From positions 1 to 64,000 of the forward strand of contig NZ_JBGQQU010000015.1 in NCBI RefSeq assembly GCF_045528445.1: DNA of 64,000 nucleotides, read 5' to 3'. Position 1 is the stretch's first letter, and each line of letters begins with the position of its first letter. Shown here in pieces: positions 42,303-49,836 of the stretch. The stretch is from Desemzia sp045528445. GTDB taxonomy: Bacteria; Bacillota; Bacilli; Lactobacillales; Carnobacteriaceae. The notes below the pieces were generated by a model. It ran no database searches, was not told the origin of the DNA, and worked only from the letters and a program-made list of their open reading frames with translations. The position numbers were made by a program, and so were the translations under genes.

Positions 42303-42632
42303 ATGGGACTAGAAGACAAAGACTTTATTTTGCGCCAAGTGCAAGAGTTAGCAGAAGGGATCGGCAAATTTCTTGGAAAAGAGTCGATCAAGGAACTGAT
42401 CAATTACGATCAGTCACAAGAAGGCGCCTTGTCAGATGAGGATATCGAAGCGATTTTACTGATTACGACTATTAGGGATATCCAAGAGAGTGAAGGGCTG
42501 TCGGACGAAGACCTGTCAAATGAATTAGGTATGCCGGAAAACGGCTTAGAGAAGTTGTACAATAATGAGCGGTCCGTCACACCAGATGAACTTAACGCAT
42601 TGCGAGATTTTGTGGAAGAGAAGGAAAGCTGA
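42303..42632 (+). CDS. Small acidic helical protein, DUF6483-like
   Basis: A 109-residue protein starting MGLEDKDFILRQVQELAEG. The opening resembles DUF6483 proteins (DFILRQI-type helix), but the second half, TIRDIQESEGLSDEDLSNEL and ...MPENGLEKLYNNERSVT, looks like a small HTH-like helical unit. The longer open frame from 42180 lacks a ribosome site; AAGGAG sits 12 bases before the chosen ATG. Function unknown. A terminator follows. Confidence 0.6.
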   Translation: MGLEDKDFILRQVQELAEGIGKFLGKESIKELINYDQSQEGALSDEDIEAILLITTIRDIQESEGLSDEDLSNELGMPENGLEKLYNNERSVTPDELNALRDFVEEKES

Positions 42633-42659
42633 TAGTAAGAAGACGCAGACGCAAGAGTA

Positions 42660-42686
42660 AAAGCACCATTCTATTGTGGTGCTTTT
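42660..42686 (+). terminator. Terminator
   Basis: AAAGCACCA, loop TTCTATTG-type, TGGTGCTTTT, just after the small acidic protein gene. Confidence 0.85.
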
Positions 42687-42854
42687 GATGATCCCGCTGG
42701 TAAAGTAAAACTAATACAAAGAAATGAAAGCGGTATCTTGTCCGAGGGCGCAACAAATGTTTCAAAAAGAATAGAGCACCCGACAATTTTTGAGCAAGTA
42801 TTGTCGGGAGAAAAAGTTCTGTATCCTATAGTATGTATACGAGAGGAGAAGAAA

Positions 42855-43703
42855 ATGGACTGGCTGGAGAGAATAAATAGAGCAATGGACTATATAGAGC
42901 AGAATTTATCCGATGAAATTGATGGGAGAGAGGCAGCCCGACAAGCCTGTTGCCCTGAATATCATTTTCCCAGGATGTTTTCTGCTCTGACCGGAATATC
43001 ACTGTCAGAATACATTAGAAGGAGGCGATTGTCACAAGCCGCATTTGAGTTGCAAAATGTTCCTGATGTTCGGATCATTGATCTTGCTCTCAAGTACGGG
43101 TACGACTCCCCAGATTCTTTTACTCGAGCTTTTAAAAGCCTTCATGGAGTTACTCCAACGACAGCCCGCAGCAAAGGGGTCGAATTAAAAGCTTTTCCAA
43201 GACTTTTCTTTCAAATGACGATCAAGGGAGAGAGTGAAATGGATTATAGGATAGAAGTGCTAGATGCTGATATTGAGATTGTCGGGGTCAAGCAAGAAGT
43301 CGTTACACAAGAGGCTTTTCATACTATTCCTAAATTATGGGAAGAAGCGACTGCTAGTGGATTGGTACCGCGTATCATTGAGATGTCTTGGGAAAATCCG
43401 CAATGCAAAATGGAAGGAATCTTAGGAGTATGCGGAAAACAAGCCGCAATAACAGACGAAAAATTTGATTATCTTATAGGGTGCCGCTATACTGCTGAAT
43501 ACCCTGGTGACATGGAAAAAACAGTAATCCCTAAAAGTACTTGGGTTGTCTTTCCTAATATCACTGAAGCTTGGAAACGCCTATATACGGAATGGATGCC
43601 GACTTCCGGTTACGAATTAGCAGATTTGCCGTGTATTGAGAATTACTTGGCTCCTGACAGAGTTCCAAATAATGAGCTTTGGGTCCCTGTAATAGCAAAG
43701 TGA
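42855..43703 (+). CDS. AraC-family regulator with GyrI-like effector domain
   Basis: A 282-residue regulator: an N-terminal AraC double HTH (residues about 5-105, with LDLALKYGYDSPDSF-like second helix ending HGVTPTTARSK) and a C-terminal GyrI/SbmC-like small-molecule-binding domain (about 125-282). This architecture is that of multidrug or stress regulators such as Rob and SoxS-like proteins. The start at 42855 follows GAGAGGAGAAG; the frame is open 39 codons upstream without a ribosome site. Its target genes are not evident. Confidence 0.88.
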   Translation: MDWLERINRAMDYIEQNLSDEIDGREAARQACCPEYHFPRMFSALTGISLSEYIRRRRLSQAAFELQNVPDVRIIDLALKYGYDSPDSFTRAFKSLHGVTPTTARSKGVELKAFPRLFFQMTIKGESEMDYRIEVLDADIEIVGVKQEVVTQEAFHTIPKLWEEATASGLVPRIIEMSWENPQCKMEGILGVCGKQAAITDEKFDYLIGCRYTAEYPGDMEKTVIPKSTWVVFPNITEAWKRLYTEWMPTSGYELADLPCIENYLAPDRVPNNELWVPVIAK

Positions 43704-43779
43704 TCCATGATTTCAAAAACTATGTTCACAAAGTTGCGAACAACTTTTCCATCATCTGTTTAAATCCATCAAAACATGC

Positions 43780-43848
43780 TATAATGAGTAGCTTAAGATC
43801 ACTACGATAGTAATAAAGAACGGATGCCGAAAAGCCTCCGCTAGTGAT
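43780..43848 (+). promoter_or_regulatory. Promoter and structured leader of the zinc-ribbon gene (copy B)
   Basis: Extended -10 TGCTATAAT (TATAAT 43780-43785). The leader folds with ATCACTA (43798-43804) pairing with TAGTGAT (43842-43848), enclosing a hairpin CGGA (43821-43824), loop TGCCGAAAAGCC, TCCG (43837-43840). The ribosome site GGAGGTGTAAG follows immediately. Relics with the same elements occur at 36183 and 39865, and a similar loop at 4897. Confidence 0.55.
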
Positions 43849-43868
43849 ATATATGGAGGTGTAAGAGA

Positions 43869-44078
43869 ATGCAAAAACGATGGACGATCGGTGAAATCAA
43901 AAAGTTTGTTGAAACCAATTCAGACAGCAAACTATTGACGACAGAATACCAAGGTTTTTCTCAAAAGTTGGAATTTGAATGTGCATGCGGCAATACATTT
44001 GAAAAAACATTCAAGAAATTTAAAACCAATCATCAACGCAAATGTGATGTTTGCCAACCGCCAAAAACTTCACGCTAA
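43869..44078 (+). CDS. Small zinc-ribbon-like protein
   Basis: A 69-residue protein: MQKRWTIGEIKKFVETNSDS is an N-terminal amphipathic segment, then a zinc-ribbon-like fold with CACG (about 44-47) and CDVC (about 61-64), two Cys pairs joined by a basic KTFKKFKTNHQRK stretch. Similar domains occur in phage and bacterial DNA- or RNA-associated proteins; the role of this stand-alone form is not known to me. GGAGGTGTAAGAG precedes ATG. Two decayed copies with related leaders lie at 36.2 and 39.9 kb. Confidence 0.75.
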   Translation: MQKRWTIGEIKKFVETNSDSKLLTTEYQGFSQKLEFECACGNTFEKTFKKFKTNHQRKCDVCQPPKTSR

Positions 44079-44087
44079 ATCATAAAC

Positions 44088-44125
44088 AAAAAGCCGATTT
44101 CTCATAATGAGCAATCGGCTTTTTT
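44088..44125 (+). terminator. Terminator of the zinc-ribbon gene
   Basis: AAAAAGCCGATT pairs with AATCGGCTTTTTT across TCTCATAATGAGC. Confidence 0.9.
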
Positions 44126-44141
44126 AGCATCATTAACTAGT

Positions 44142-45816
44142 CCTGAATAATTCATACTTTTTATAAACTACCAAATTTTATAATTATCTGTTTAGTTTTA
44201 TGCTCAATGGCTCTTTTTCTCAAAAATATTTTTCTAAAGGGTTTAATTTATTTTTGCTAACTGATTAAGTTCAAGAAAGACCTCATTTTGGGCGCACTCA
44301 TCCTATCGGATGGTTAACGAATTTTTTTGAATGGCGCAATAAACGCAACTAACACTGCAGTACCTGAATGTTTTGTAGAATCCGATAAAATAGCTTTTGG
44401 TAAACATGGTAACTACTTAATTTCAAGTATTGTCTTCTTCCGGAATGAACTATCTTTCCAGCAATTTTAAAGAGAAATAAGCGAATAGTAGAAACCTGAT
44501 ACCCTTTCGTTTCATTGGTAAAACACAATGTTCGCATGAAGTTCACGATATTGTAAGCCAATAGGCTTACGATCATACGAGCATGATTTTCTATAAAACG
44601 TGGGCTATCTGTTTTATCCAAGTAAAAGCCGTTTTTTGCTTCCTTAATGTAATTTTCCATCGTTCCTCTTTTTGAATACGTTTGGAAAACCATTTCTGGA
44701 GAGACGTCTTTTGAAAAATTAGTAATGATGAATTCATGTCTAAAAAGCAATTCACTAGCTTCTCTGGTTGATTTTATGCAGATCCTTCTGGATTTTCCCC
44801 ACGACTTTGCTTGATAAGTGGCGTTATAGTAATGAACTTCTTTCTTACTCCAATCGTGATGATCCTTAATGGTAACGAATTGCTCAGCGATTCTGTACAG
44901 ATTACGATTGGATTTCAAACGGATAGTATACAAACTATCGTACTCTTCACAAAGTTCATACAAATCAGGCATTGCGAATCCACTATCTGCACGTACCATA
45001 ATAGTGCTTACTGGTGTCACAGAGTGATAATGCTCAAATAATGGACGAGTAAATGCTGCGACGCCTTTTGAGGTGTAGTCATTTCCAGAACGAAGTTCTG
45101 CTTTAAGAACGTCTCCGGTAAGACCATCAAAGGCAACGAGTGGATGATAACCGGTTGTCTGGTAATGCGCATTATAATCGGTCATTTCTTGGTTTCCAAA
45201 GGTATCACTGTGAGTAGAATCTAAATCGAAAATCATTTCGTTCGTATTTCGAATCGTACGTGCTTTATCAATCAAAATCTGGTTAACCTTTTGTAGCTGG
45301 ACGATATTTTCTGTTGACATCCGATCCCAAAAGCGAGAAATGGATGACTGTGAAGCCAACCGCTTTTTGCTTAAAACAGCTTGAAAGATAGGATCCGTTG
45401 CTAATATATTGGCTGAAGAATCTGTAGGATAGCCTGCAATCAACTGCAAGATGATTTGTTCCAGAATAGATTCATTTTCATGAACATGATACAGTCGGTC
45501 ATCTTGAATCTGGATGTTTTTACATAAGATTTGGCTAAACTCAAATTTGTTCATGAATTCTTTTGCTAATATTAAGCCGGAATCTGAGGACAAATTTCCA
45601 CCAGAGTGAGATACTGTAACATTTGAATTGAAAAGTAGACGATTTTCGTGTAAAGTTGCCATTGAGAGAACCCCTTTCTTTGGTTAGGCTTAGTCACTTT
45701 AACCATAGCAGATTGGGGTTCTTTTTGTACACCCAAAGGGTGCGAATAAACGAAACAAAATAGACTGTTATAACAAGGTTTTTGAAGCGTTTTTGAAAAA
45801 CTATGAATTATTCAGG
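44142..45816 (-). mobile_element. Complete IS1380-family insertion sequence
   Basis: A 1675-bp element with perfect 15-bp terminal inverted repeats, CCTGAATAATTCATA (44142-44156) and TATGAATTATTCAGG (45802-45816), around one transposase. Flanking bases (ACTAGT left, AGCTAT right) show no matching 4-5 bp target duplication, so the copy may have taken part in a rearrangement. A 64-bp end of a second copy lies at 9871-9934. Confidence 0.9.
44349..45662 (-). CDS. IS1380-family transposase
   Basis: A 437-residue DDE transposase, intact from MATLHENRLLFNSN to its C-terminus. Acidic catalytic residues are visible at FDLDSTHSDTFG (about 148-159), VRADSGFAMPDL (about 229-240) and the Glu in GTMENYIKEAKNG (about 336-348), the YREKG-equivalent region of the IS4/IS1380 group. 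It should be able to mobilise its own copy; the second copy in this window survives only as an end fragment. Confidence 0.92.
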   Translation of the reverse strand: MATLHENRLLFNSNVTVSHSGGNLSSDSGLILAKEFMNKFEFSQILCKNIQIQDDRLYHVHENESILEQIILQLIAGYPTDSSANILATDPIFQAVLSKKRLASQSSISRFWDRMSTENIVQLQKVNQILIDKARTIRNTNEMIFDLDSTHSDTFGNQEMTDYNAHYQTTGYHPLVAFDGLTGDVLKAELRSGNDYTSKGVAAFTRPLFEHYHSVTPVSTIMVRADSGFAMPDLYELCEEYDSLYTIRLKSNRNLYRIAEQFVTIKDHHDWSKKEVHYYNATYQAKSWGKSRRICIKSTREASELLFRHEFIITNFSKDVSPEMVFQTYSKRGTMENYIKEAKNGFYLDKTDSPRFIENHARMIVSLLAYNIVNFMRTLCFTNETKGYQVSTIRLFLFKIAGKIVHSGRRQYLKLSSYHVYQKLFYRILQNIQVLQC

Positions 45817-45956
45817 AGCTATATGCTGAAAAAATTATATTGATTTTCTAGTTTTTTGTGAGTGAAGTAGTAAACAAGACTATTCTAAAAAATTGGGTGT
45901 CACACATTATCGTATTGCTAAACGATGTATTTATGCAAACGCGAGTTCGTTATTTC

Positions 45957-45985
45957 TTTACATATCGAACACACGTTCGTATAAT
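45957..45985 (+). promoter_or_regulatory. SOS-controlled promoter (LexA box)
   Basis: -35 TTTACA (45957-45962), 17-bp spacer, -10 TATAAT (45980-45985). The spacer contains CGAACACACGTTCG (45966-45979), an exact match to the Gram-positive LexA/DinR box CGAAC-N4-GTTCG. It drives the YolD/polymerase operon. The gap 45817-45956 carries nothing else. Confidence 0.9.
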
Positions 45986-46017
45986 AGGGTTAAAAGAGAA
46001 CAAGAAGGTGTTTAAAT

Positions 46018-46421
46018 TGGAGAATAAATCGAAAGAGAAAAATAGACTAATCAATCCAAATACCACTGGTTATAGAGATAGGAAAATGGCTAAGTGGCAA
46101 GGTTTGATACTGTCGGAGCATAATGAATTCGTAAAAGAAGAAAAACGTAAGCATGGAAAAGAAATTATAAAAAAAGAGAAACAGCCTGTAGAAGTTATCT
46201 ATCCCTTAATTGACTATTCTTATAGTCAAAAGGTAACGGTAGCCATTCAATTAGATTGCTTATTTAATGGTAGATATGAAGATGATCTAGTAGGCGTCGT
46301 TGCTGGTTATTATGAGAATTACGTTTATATTCAAACGATGGAATCAGGAATAGTAGTGTGTGAGTTAGATTTGATACGCAATGTGGAAGAATATGATTGG
46401 ACTAAATGGTTTAGAGTATAA
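46018..46421 (+). CDS. YolD-like family protein
   Basis: About 134 residues from a TTG at 46018, chosen because AGAAGGTG lies upstream and the SOS promoter is at 45980; the long open frame from 45858 would begin before the promoter. YolD-like landmarks are YRDRKMAKWQGLILSEHNEF (near residues 17-36, the family's R-x-M-x-KW motif) and the C-terminal sandwich ending DWTKWFRV. YolD-like proteins almost always precede a Y-family polymerase of the UvrX type, as here; their function in SOS mutagenesis is unclear. Confidence 0.85.
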
Positions 46422-46450
46422 AATGAGGACTGAAATGAGGTGTATGAATC

Positions 46451-47725
46451 ATGATCAAGATGGACTATACCTATCAACCAAGGCGCGATATTCTGTGCAT
46501 TGACGTTAAGTCTTTTTTTGCTTCAGTGGAATCAGTTAAGCGGAAAATACATCCTTTAGACTCCTATATAGTCGTCATGAGCAATCCCGATTTAGAAGGA
46601 GGGCTAGTTTTAGCTGCTTCACCACGAGTAAAAAAAGAATATGGCATTCGGACCGGTTCAAGACGTTTTGAAATACCAAAAAACTCAAAAATCCAAATTG
46701 TTGAGCCTCGTATGGCTTTATATATAAAAGTTAATCGGATGATTAACCAGATCTTTCAAGAGTTTGTAGCTGAAGAAGACATACATATTTATAGTATTGA
46801 CGAAAGTTTTTTAGACGTGACCAAATCACACGCACTTTACGGATCAACAAAAGAAATAGCGCGAAAAATACAATTCACTATTTTTCAGCGGTTAAAACTA
46901 GTGACGGCGATTGGAATTGGTGATAATCCCTTACTAGCCAAGTTAGCGTTAGATAATGAAGCGAAAAAAAATAAGTCGCAAATAGCGGTTTGGCATTATG
47001 AAGATGTTTCAGAAAAGGTTTGGAACATTCACCCAATAACAGAAATGTGGGGAATTGGAAAAAATACAGCAAGTAATCTTTATCAATTAGGGATAGATTC
47101 TGTTTATAGACTCTCTCAGTATGATGCGAAAGCTTTGAAACGAATTCATGGTGTTATTGGAGAGCAGCTCTTTTATCACGCTCATGGGATAGATCATAGT
47201 ATTATTTCTGAAAAATATATTCCAAAGGCTAAAGGATTTGGTAAAAGCCAAATCTTAAAAAGAGATTATATAAATCAATATGAAATTGAAGTAGTTATCA
47301 GAGAAATGGCTGATGAAGTTGCAGCACGGTTAAGAAAACATCATGCTGAGACAGGAGTGGTTCACCTATCTATAGGCTATTCTAGAGAGATACTAGATAA
47401 AGGATTTAGTCACCAAATGAAAATTTATCCCACCTCGTCAAATACTAAAATTATAGAATCCTGTTTGCAGATATTCAGAACCTATTATAAAAAACAACCA
47501 GTACGTCAAATAGGAATACGATGTGGGAAAATTGATTATAAAAAAGAATTGCAGTTGAATCTGTTTGAAGATGCTGAAAAAACGATTCTTGCAGAAGATT
47601 TAGAGTTAGTTGTAGATAGAATTAGAGAAAAATACGGTTTTAGTTCATTAGTCCATGCAAGTAGCCTAACTAAGGGAGGGACAGCTATCCAGCGAAGTGG
47701 ACTTGTTGGTGGTCATAAAGGATAG
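46451..47725 (+). CDS. Y-family DNA polymerase (UmuC/UvrX type)
   Basis: A 424-residue translesion polymerase. Active-site acids are in ILCIDVKSFFASVE (about 14-27) and SIDESFLDV (about 116-124), followed by a helix-hairpin-helix thumb (EMWGIGKNTASNLYQLGI, about 199-216) and a little-finger domain (about 250-370), with DNA-binding YTSS-like residues. The C-terminus lacks a clear beta-clamp motif other than QLNLF (about 377-381), which does match QLxLF. It extends DNA past lesions after SOS induction. It is 29 bp behind yolD and 8 bp before a 55-codon gene. Confidence 0.93.
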   Translation: MIKMDYTYQPRRDILCIDVKSFFASVESVKRKIHPLDSYIVVMSNPDLEGGLVLAASPRVKKEYGIRTGSRRFEIPKNSKIQIVEPRMALYIKVNRMINQIFQEFVAEEDIHIYSIDESFLDVTKSHALYGSTKEIARKIQFTIFQRLKLVTAIGIGDNPLLAKLALDNEAKKNKSQIAVWHYEDVSEKVWNIHPITEMWGIGKNTASNLYQLGIDSVYRLSQYDAKALKRIHGVIGEQLFYHAHGIDHSIISEKYIPKAKGFGKSQILKRDYINQYEIEVVIREMADEVAARLRKHHAETGVVHLSIGYSREILDKGFSHQMKIYPTSSNTKIIESCLQIFRTYYKKQPVRQIGIRCGKIDYKKELQLNLFEDAEKTILAEDLELVVDRIREKYGFSSLVHASSLTKGGTAIQRSGLVGGHKG

Positions 47726-47733
47726 CAAAAGAC

Positions 47734-47901
47734 ATGGAAAAATTACACGAAGTGATACAAAATTATGAAGAAAACAGGATATCTTTAGAGGAATTACAAG
47801 AATTTATATGGGGTCTATCGGAGAGTAAATTAGAAACTATACCTGAAGATAAATTAATCGATTATTTATCTTTGGGTTATAAAAGAGTTGTACATGAATA
47901 A
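47734..47901 (+). CDS. 55-residue acidic protein in the SOS polymerase operon
   Basis: ATG at 47734, TAA at 47899; MEKLHEVIQNYEENRISLEE then LQEFIWGLSESKLETIPEDK and LIDYLSLGYKRVVHE. The protein is helical and acidic, unrecognised. It starts 8 bp after the polymerase stop with a purine-rich upstream GGATAGCAAAAG, so it is co-transcribed and under LexA control. A comparable small gene often follows YolD-UvrX pairs; a partner role is inferred. Confidence 0.65.
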   Translation: MEKLHEVIQNYEENRISLEELQEFIWGLSESKLETIPEDKLIDYLSLGYKRVVHE

Positions 47902-48009
47902 TAAGCTAACCACGAAATTTAATAGGAAATCTGTAACTACGTGTTTAGCGATCATAGTATTGACATTTTAAAGAATTTTTGTTATTTTATATTGACAATA
48001 GAATAGCAA

Positions 48010-48159
48010 AACTTATTAAGAGAAAGTGGAGGGAATTGGCCCGATGATGCTTCAGCAACCAACCTTAAAGGAACGGTGCTAAATCCAACAAGTGTAAACT
48101 TGAAAAATAAGTAAAACATTCAGGCGAACACTTCTTAATTACTAAGTGGCGCTTTTTTT
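48010..48159 (+). promoter_or_regulatory. SAM-I (S-box) riboswitch with terminator
   Basis: P1 pairs ACTTATT (48011-48017) with AATAAGT (48106-48112). Conserved S-box pieces follow in order: GAGAAAGTGGAGGGA, TTGGCCCGATGATGCTTCAG, CAACC, AAGGAACGGTGCTAAATCC. A terminator hairpin, GCG-AA-CACTT / AAGTG-G-CGC with TTTTTTT (48124-48159), is placed where SAM binding would stop transcription. Controlled gene: the 73-codon frame at 48192. Confidence 0.92.
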
Positions 48160-48191
48160 ATTGCAAAATAATAAAAGGAGATGTTGTTGTA

Positions 48192-48413
48192 ATGGAAGTA
48201 AGTGCAGCTGAAGCGAAAGATTATTTTGACAATCTAAAAAAAGTCATATTGGATCGACAATCCTATTGGGAGGAAGTTGATCCAAGGCCACATGCTGTAG
48301 GTGTTTTAATGCGTAGAAAAAGATTGTCTTGGTACGAAGAAATTCTTCCTAAAATTGAAGAAACTATTGAAATGTTAGAAGATATTAAGGATAAAAGAAA
48401 TTATATTGAATAA
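48192..48413 (+). CDS. 73-residue helical protein under SAM-I control
   Basis: MEVSAAEAKDYFDNLKKVIL..., a largely helical, charged protein with QSYWEEVDPRPHAVGVLMRR in the middle and an acidic C-terminal helix. I do not recognise it. AAAAGGAGATGTTGTTGTA precedes ATG, and a SAM-I riboswitch with its own terminator is directly upstream, with a terminator directly after. It is therefore the only gene controlled by that riboswitch, unless sulfur genes once downstream were deleted. A role in methionine or methyl-group metabolism is suggested only by this control. Confidence 0.65.
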   Translation: MEVSAAEAKDYFDNLKKVILDRQSYWEEVDPRPHAVGVLMRRKRLSWYEEILPKIEETIEMLEDIKDKRNYIE

Positions 48414-48418
48414 AACCG

Positions 48419-48460
48419 AAGAGAAACTAGTGTACTTGTTTACAACAGTTTCTCTTTTTT
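48419..48460 (+). terminator. Terminator after the SAM-I-controlled gene
   Basis: AAGAGAAACT pairs with AGTTTCTCTT, followed by TTTT; the loop is 18 bases. Confidence 0.85.
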
Positions 48461-48492
48461 ATTTGTCTAGCTTAATTTGACAAATCAAATTT

Positions 48493-49251
48493 TTAATTAA
48501 TTATTTGTACCCACTTGGAATATTTGTCTTTCGTCTCTTGAGGCACTTTACTATCTGTAATTAAATAATCGATATCTCTTAAGTCGTAAAATTGATAAAA
48601 ATCCATTTTGTCGAATTTTTCAAAGTCTGCAATGACATATTTTTTACGAGAGTTCTTTAAAATGGAACGCTGGATAACACCCTCATCTTCATTTGCATTG
48701 TATAGAGAATACTCATTTAAAGCATTAACCCCTATAAATGATTTTTCTACATTAATAGTAGAAATAAAATCATTTGCTATTGTGCCGGTGAATGAGCCTG
48801 TTTTAGAGCGATAGGTTCCACCCGTTAATATCAATTCGTATCTTTCATCGTATTTGAACTTGTCAAAGACGTATATTGAATTTGTAATAATTTTCGCATG
48901 ATTTAAATCCAGATAATCATAAACCAATTCAATTGTAGAACCCGATCCTAGAAATACTGTTTCGTTATCATGGATATTTGAGGCGATCAATTGAGCGATT
49001 TCATTCTTTTCATCCGGATTAATTTCTCTTTTTGTTTGATGACTCAACTCTAGAAATGGTAAAGTTTGATTTTCAGTTTTACGAGCCCCTCCGTGTGTCC
49101 TTATAAGAAGGTTCTCGTCCTCTAGTTCTTGTAAATCTCTTCGAATAGTCATATCTGTTACGTTGAGTGTTTCGACTAAATCGGAAACTTTCACGGCATT
49201 TTTTTCATCTAATAGTTGCAAAATCATTCTGTGACGACGCTCTTTAATCAT
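48493..49251 (-). CDS. DeoR-family regulator of the first lac locus
   Basis: A 252-residue DeoR/LacR-like repressor. The HTH is MIKERRHRMILQLLDEKN...VSDLVETLNVTDMTIRRDLQEL (residues about 1-45), then RTHGGA (about 54-59), the family signature, and a phosphosugar-binding domain with LGSGSTIELVYDYL (about 96-109). The start at 49251 follows GGAGGTACAGGA; the open frame continues 35 codons upstream without a site. It is divergent from lacF-GH1-lacE-lacC and probably represses them unless a sugar phosphate is present. Its relation to the lacR at 56856 is as a diverged paralogue. Confidence 0.9.
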   Translation of the reverse strand: MIKERRHRMILQLLDEKNAVKVSDLVETLNVTDMTIRRDLQELEDENLLIRTHGGARKTENQTLPFLELSHQTKREINPDEKNEIAQLIASNIHDNETVFLGSGSTIELVYDYLDLNHAKIITNSIYVFDKFKYDERYELILTGGTYRSKTGSFTGTIANDFISTINVEKSFIGVNALNEYSLYNANEDEGVIQRSILKNSRKKYVIADFEKFDKMDFYQFYDLRDIDYLITDSKVPQETKDKYSKWVQIIN

Positions 49252-49392
49252 TCCTGTACCTCCAATCGACTTTACAGTGATAAACAAACAATTAAATGTT
49301 TGAATCGAGCATAAGCTGTTTGAGGTTATAATACAAATATGAGGCAAGGATGTCAACTGTTTAAAGTAATTATGTTAAATAGATGTTTAGCC

Positions 49393-49421
49393 TTGACAAA
49401 CATATGAAAACGGTTTATATT
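49393..49421 (+). promoter_or_regulatory. Promoter of the first lac locus with cre in the spacer
   Basis: -35 TTGACA (49393-49398), 17-bp spacer, -10 TATATT (49416-49421). TGAAAACGGTTTAT (49405-49418) between them resembles a cre site, so CcpA would block the promoter in glucose. AAACAAAC-type repeats around it (49270, 49438) could be DeoR operators. Confidence 0.75.
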
Positions 49422-49475
49422 GTTTGTAACGAACATTAAACAAACAAAACGAATAGATGTGGGGAGATGTATATA

Positions 49476-49787
49476 ATGGACAAAGAACAAGTAGCAAGGA
49501 TTGGTTTTGAAATTGTCGCGTATTCAGGAGAAGCAAGATCAAATTTCATAGAAGCAATTCAAAAAGTTAAAAATGGAGAAAGTAAAGAAGAAGTCAAACA
49601 ATTAATTGAAGAAGGAAATGCTAGTCTAAACTTAGCCCATAATAGCCAAACTCAATTGTTAGCAAAAGAAGCAGGCGGAGAAGAAGTTGAATTGGGATTC
49701 ATCTTTGTACACGGTCAAGATCATTTAATGACGACAATTTTGTTAAAAGATATCTTAGAGTTTTTAATGGATATCTATAAACCTTAA
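49476..49787 (+). CDS. lacF: Lactose/cellobiose PTS EIIA component
   Basis: A 103-residue helical-bundle EIIA of the lactose/cellobiose family. It begins MDKEQVARIGFEIVAYSGEA; the phosphorylated His is in VHGQDHLMTTILL (about 78-90), where the LacF consensus has HGQDHLMT, and AHNSQTQLL is the second conserved stretch. It passes phosphate from HPr to the IIB domain of LacE. The start at 49476 is 9 bases from GGGGAG; an ATG at 49467 is too close to it. It is about 60% like the lacF at 61021 by eye. Confidence 0.92.
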   Translation: MDKEQVARIGFEIVAYSGEARSNFIEAIQKVKNGESKEEVKQLIEEGNASLNLAHNSQTQLLAKEAGGEEVELGFIFVHGQDHLMTTILLKDILEFLMDIYKP

Positions 49788-49836
49788 ATAATCCATAGTT
49801 TTTCTAATAACATTTTAAAATAAAGGAGAATGTAAA

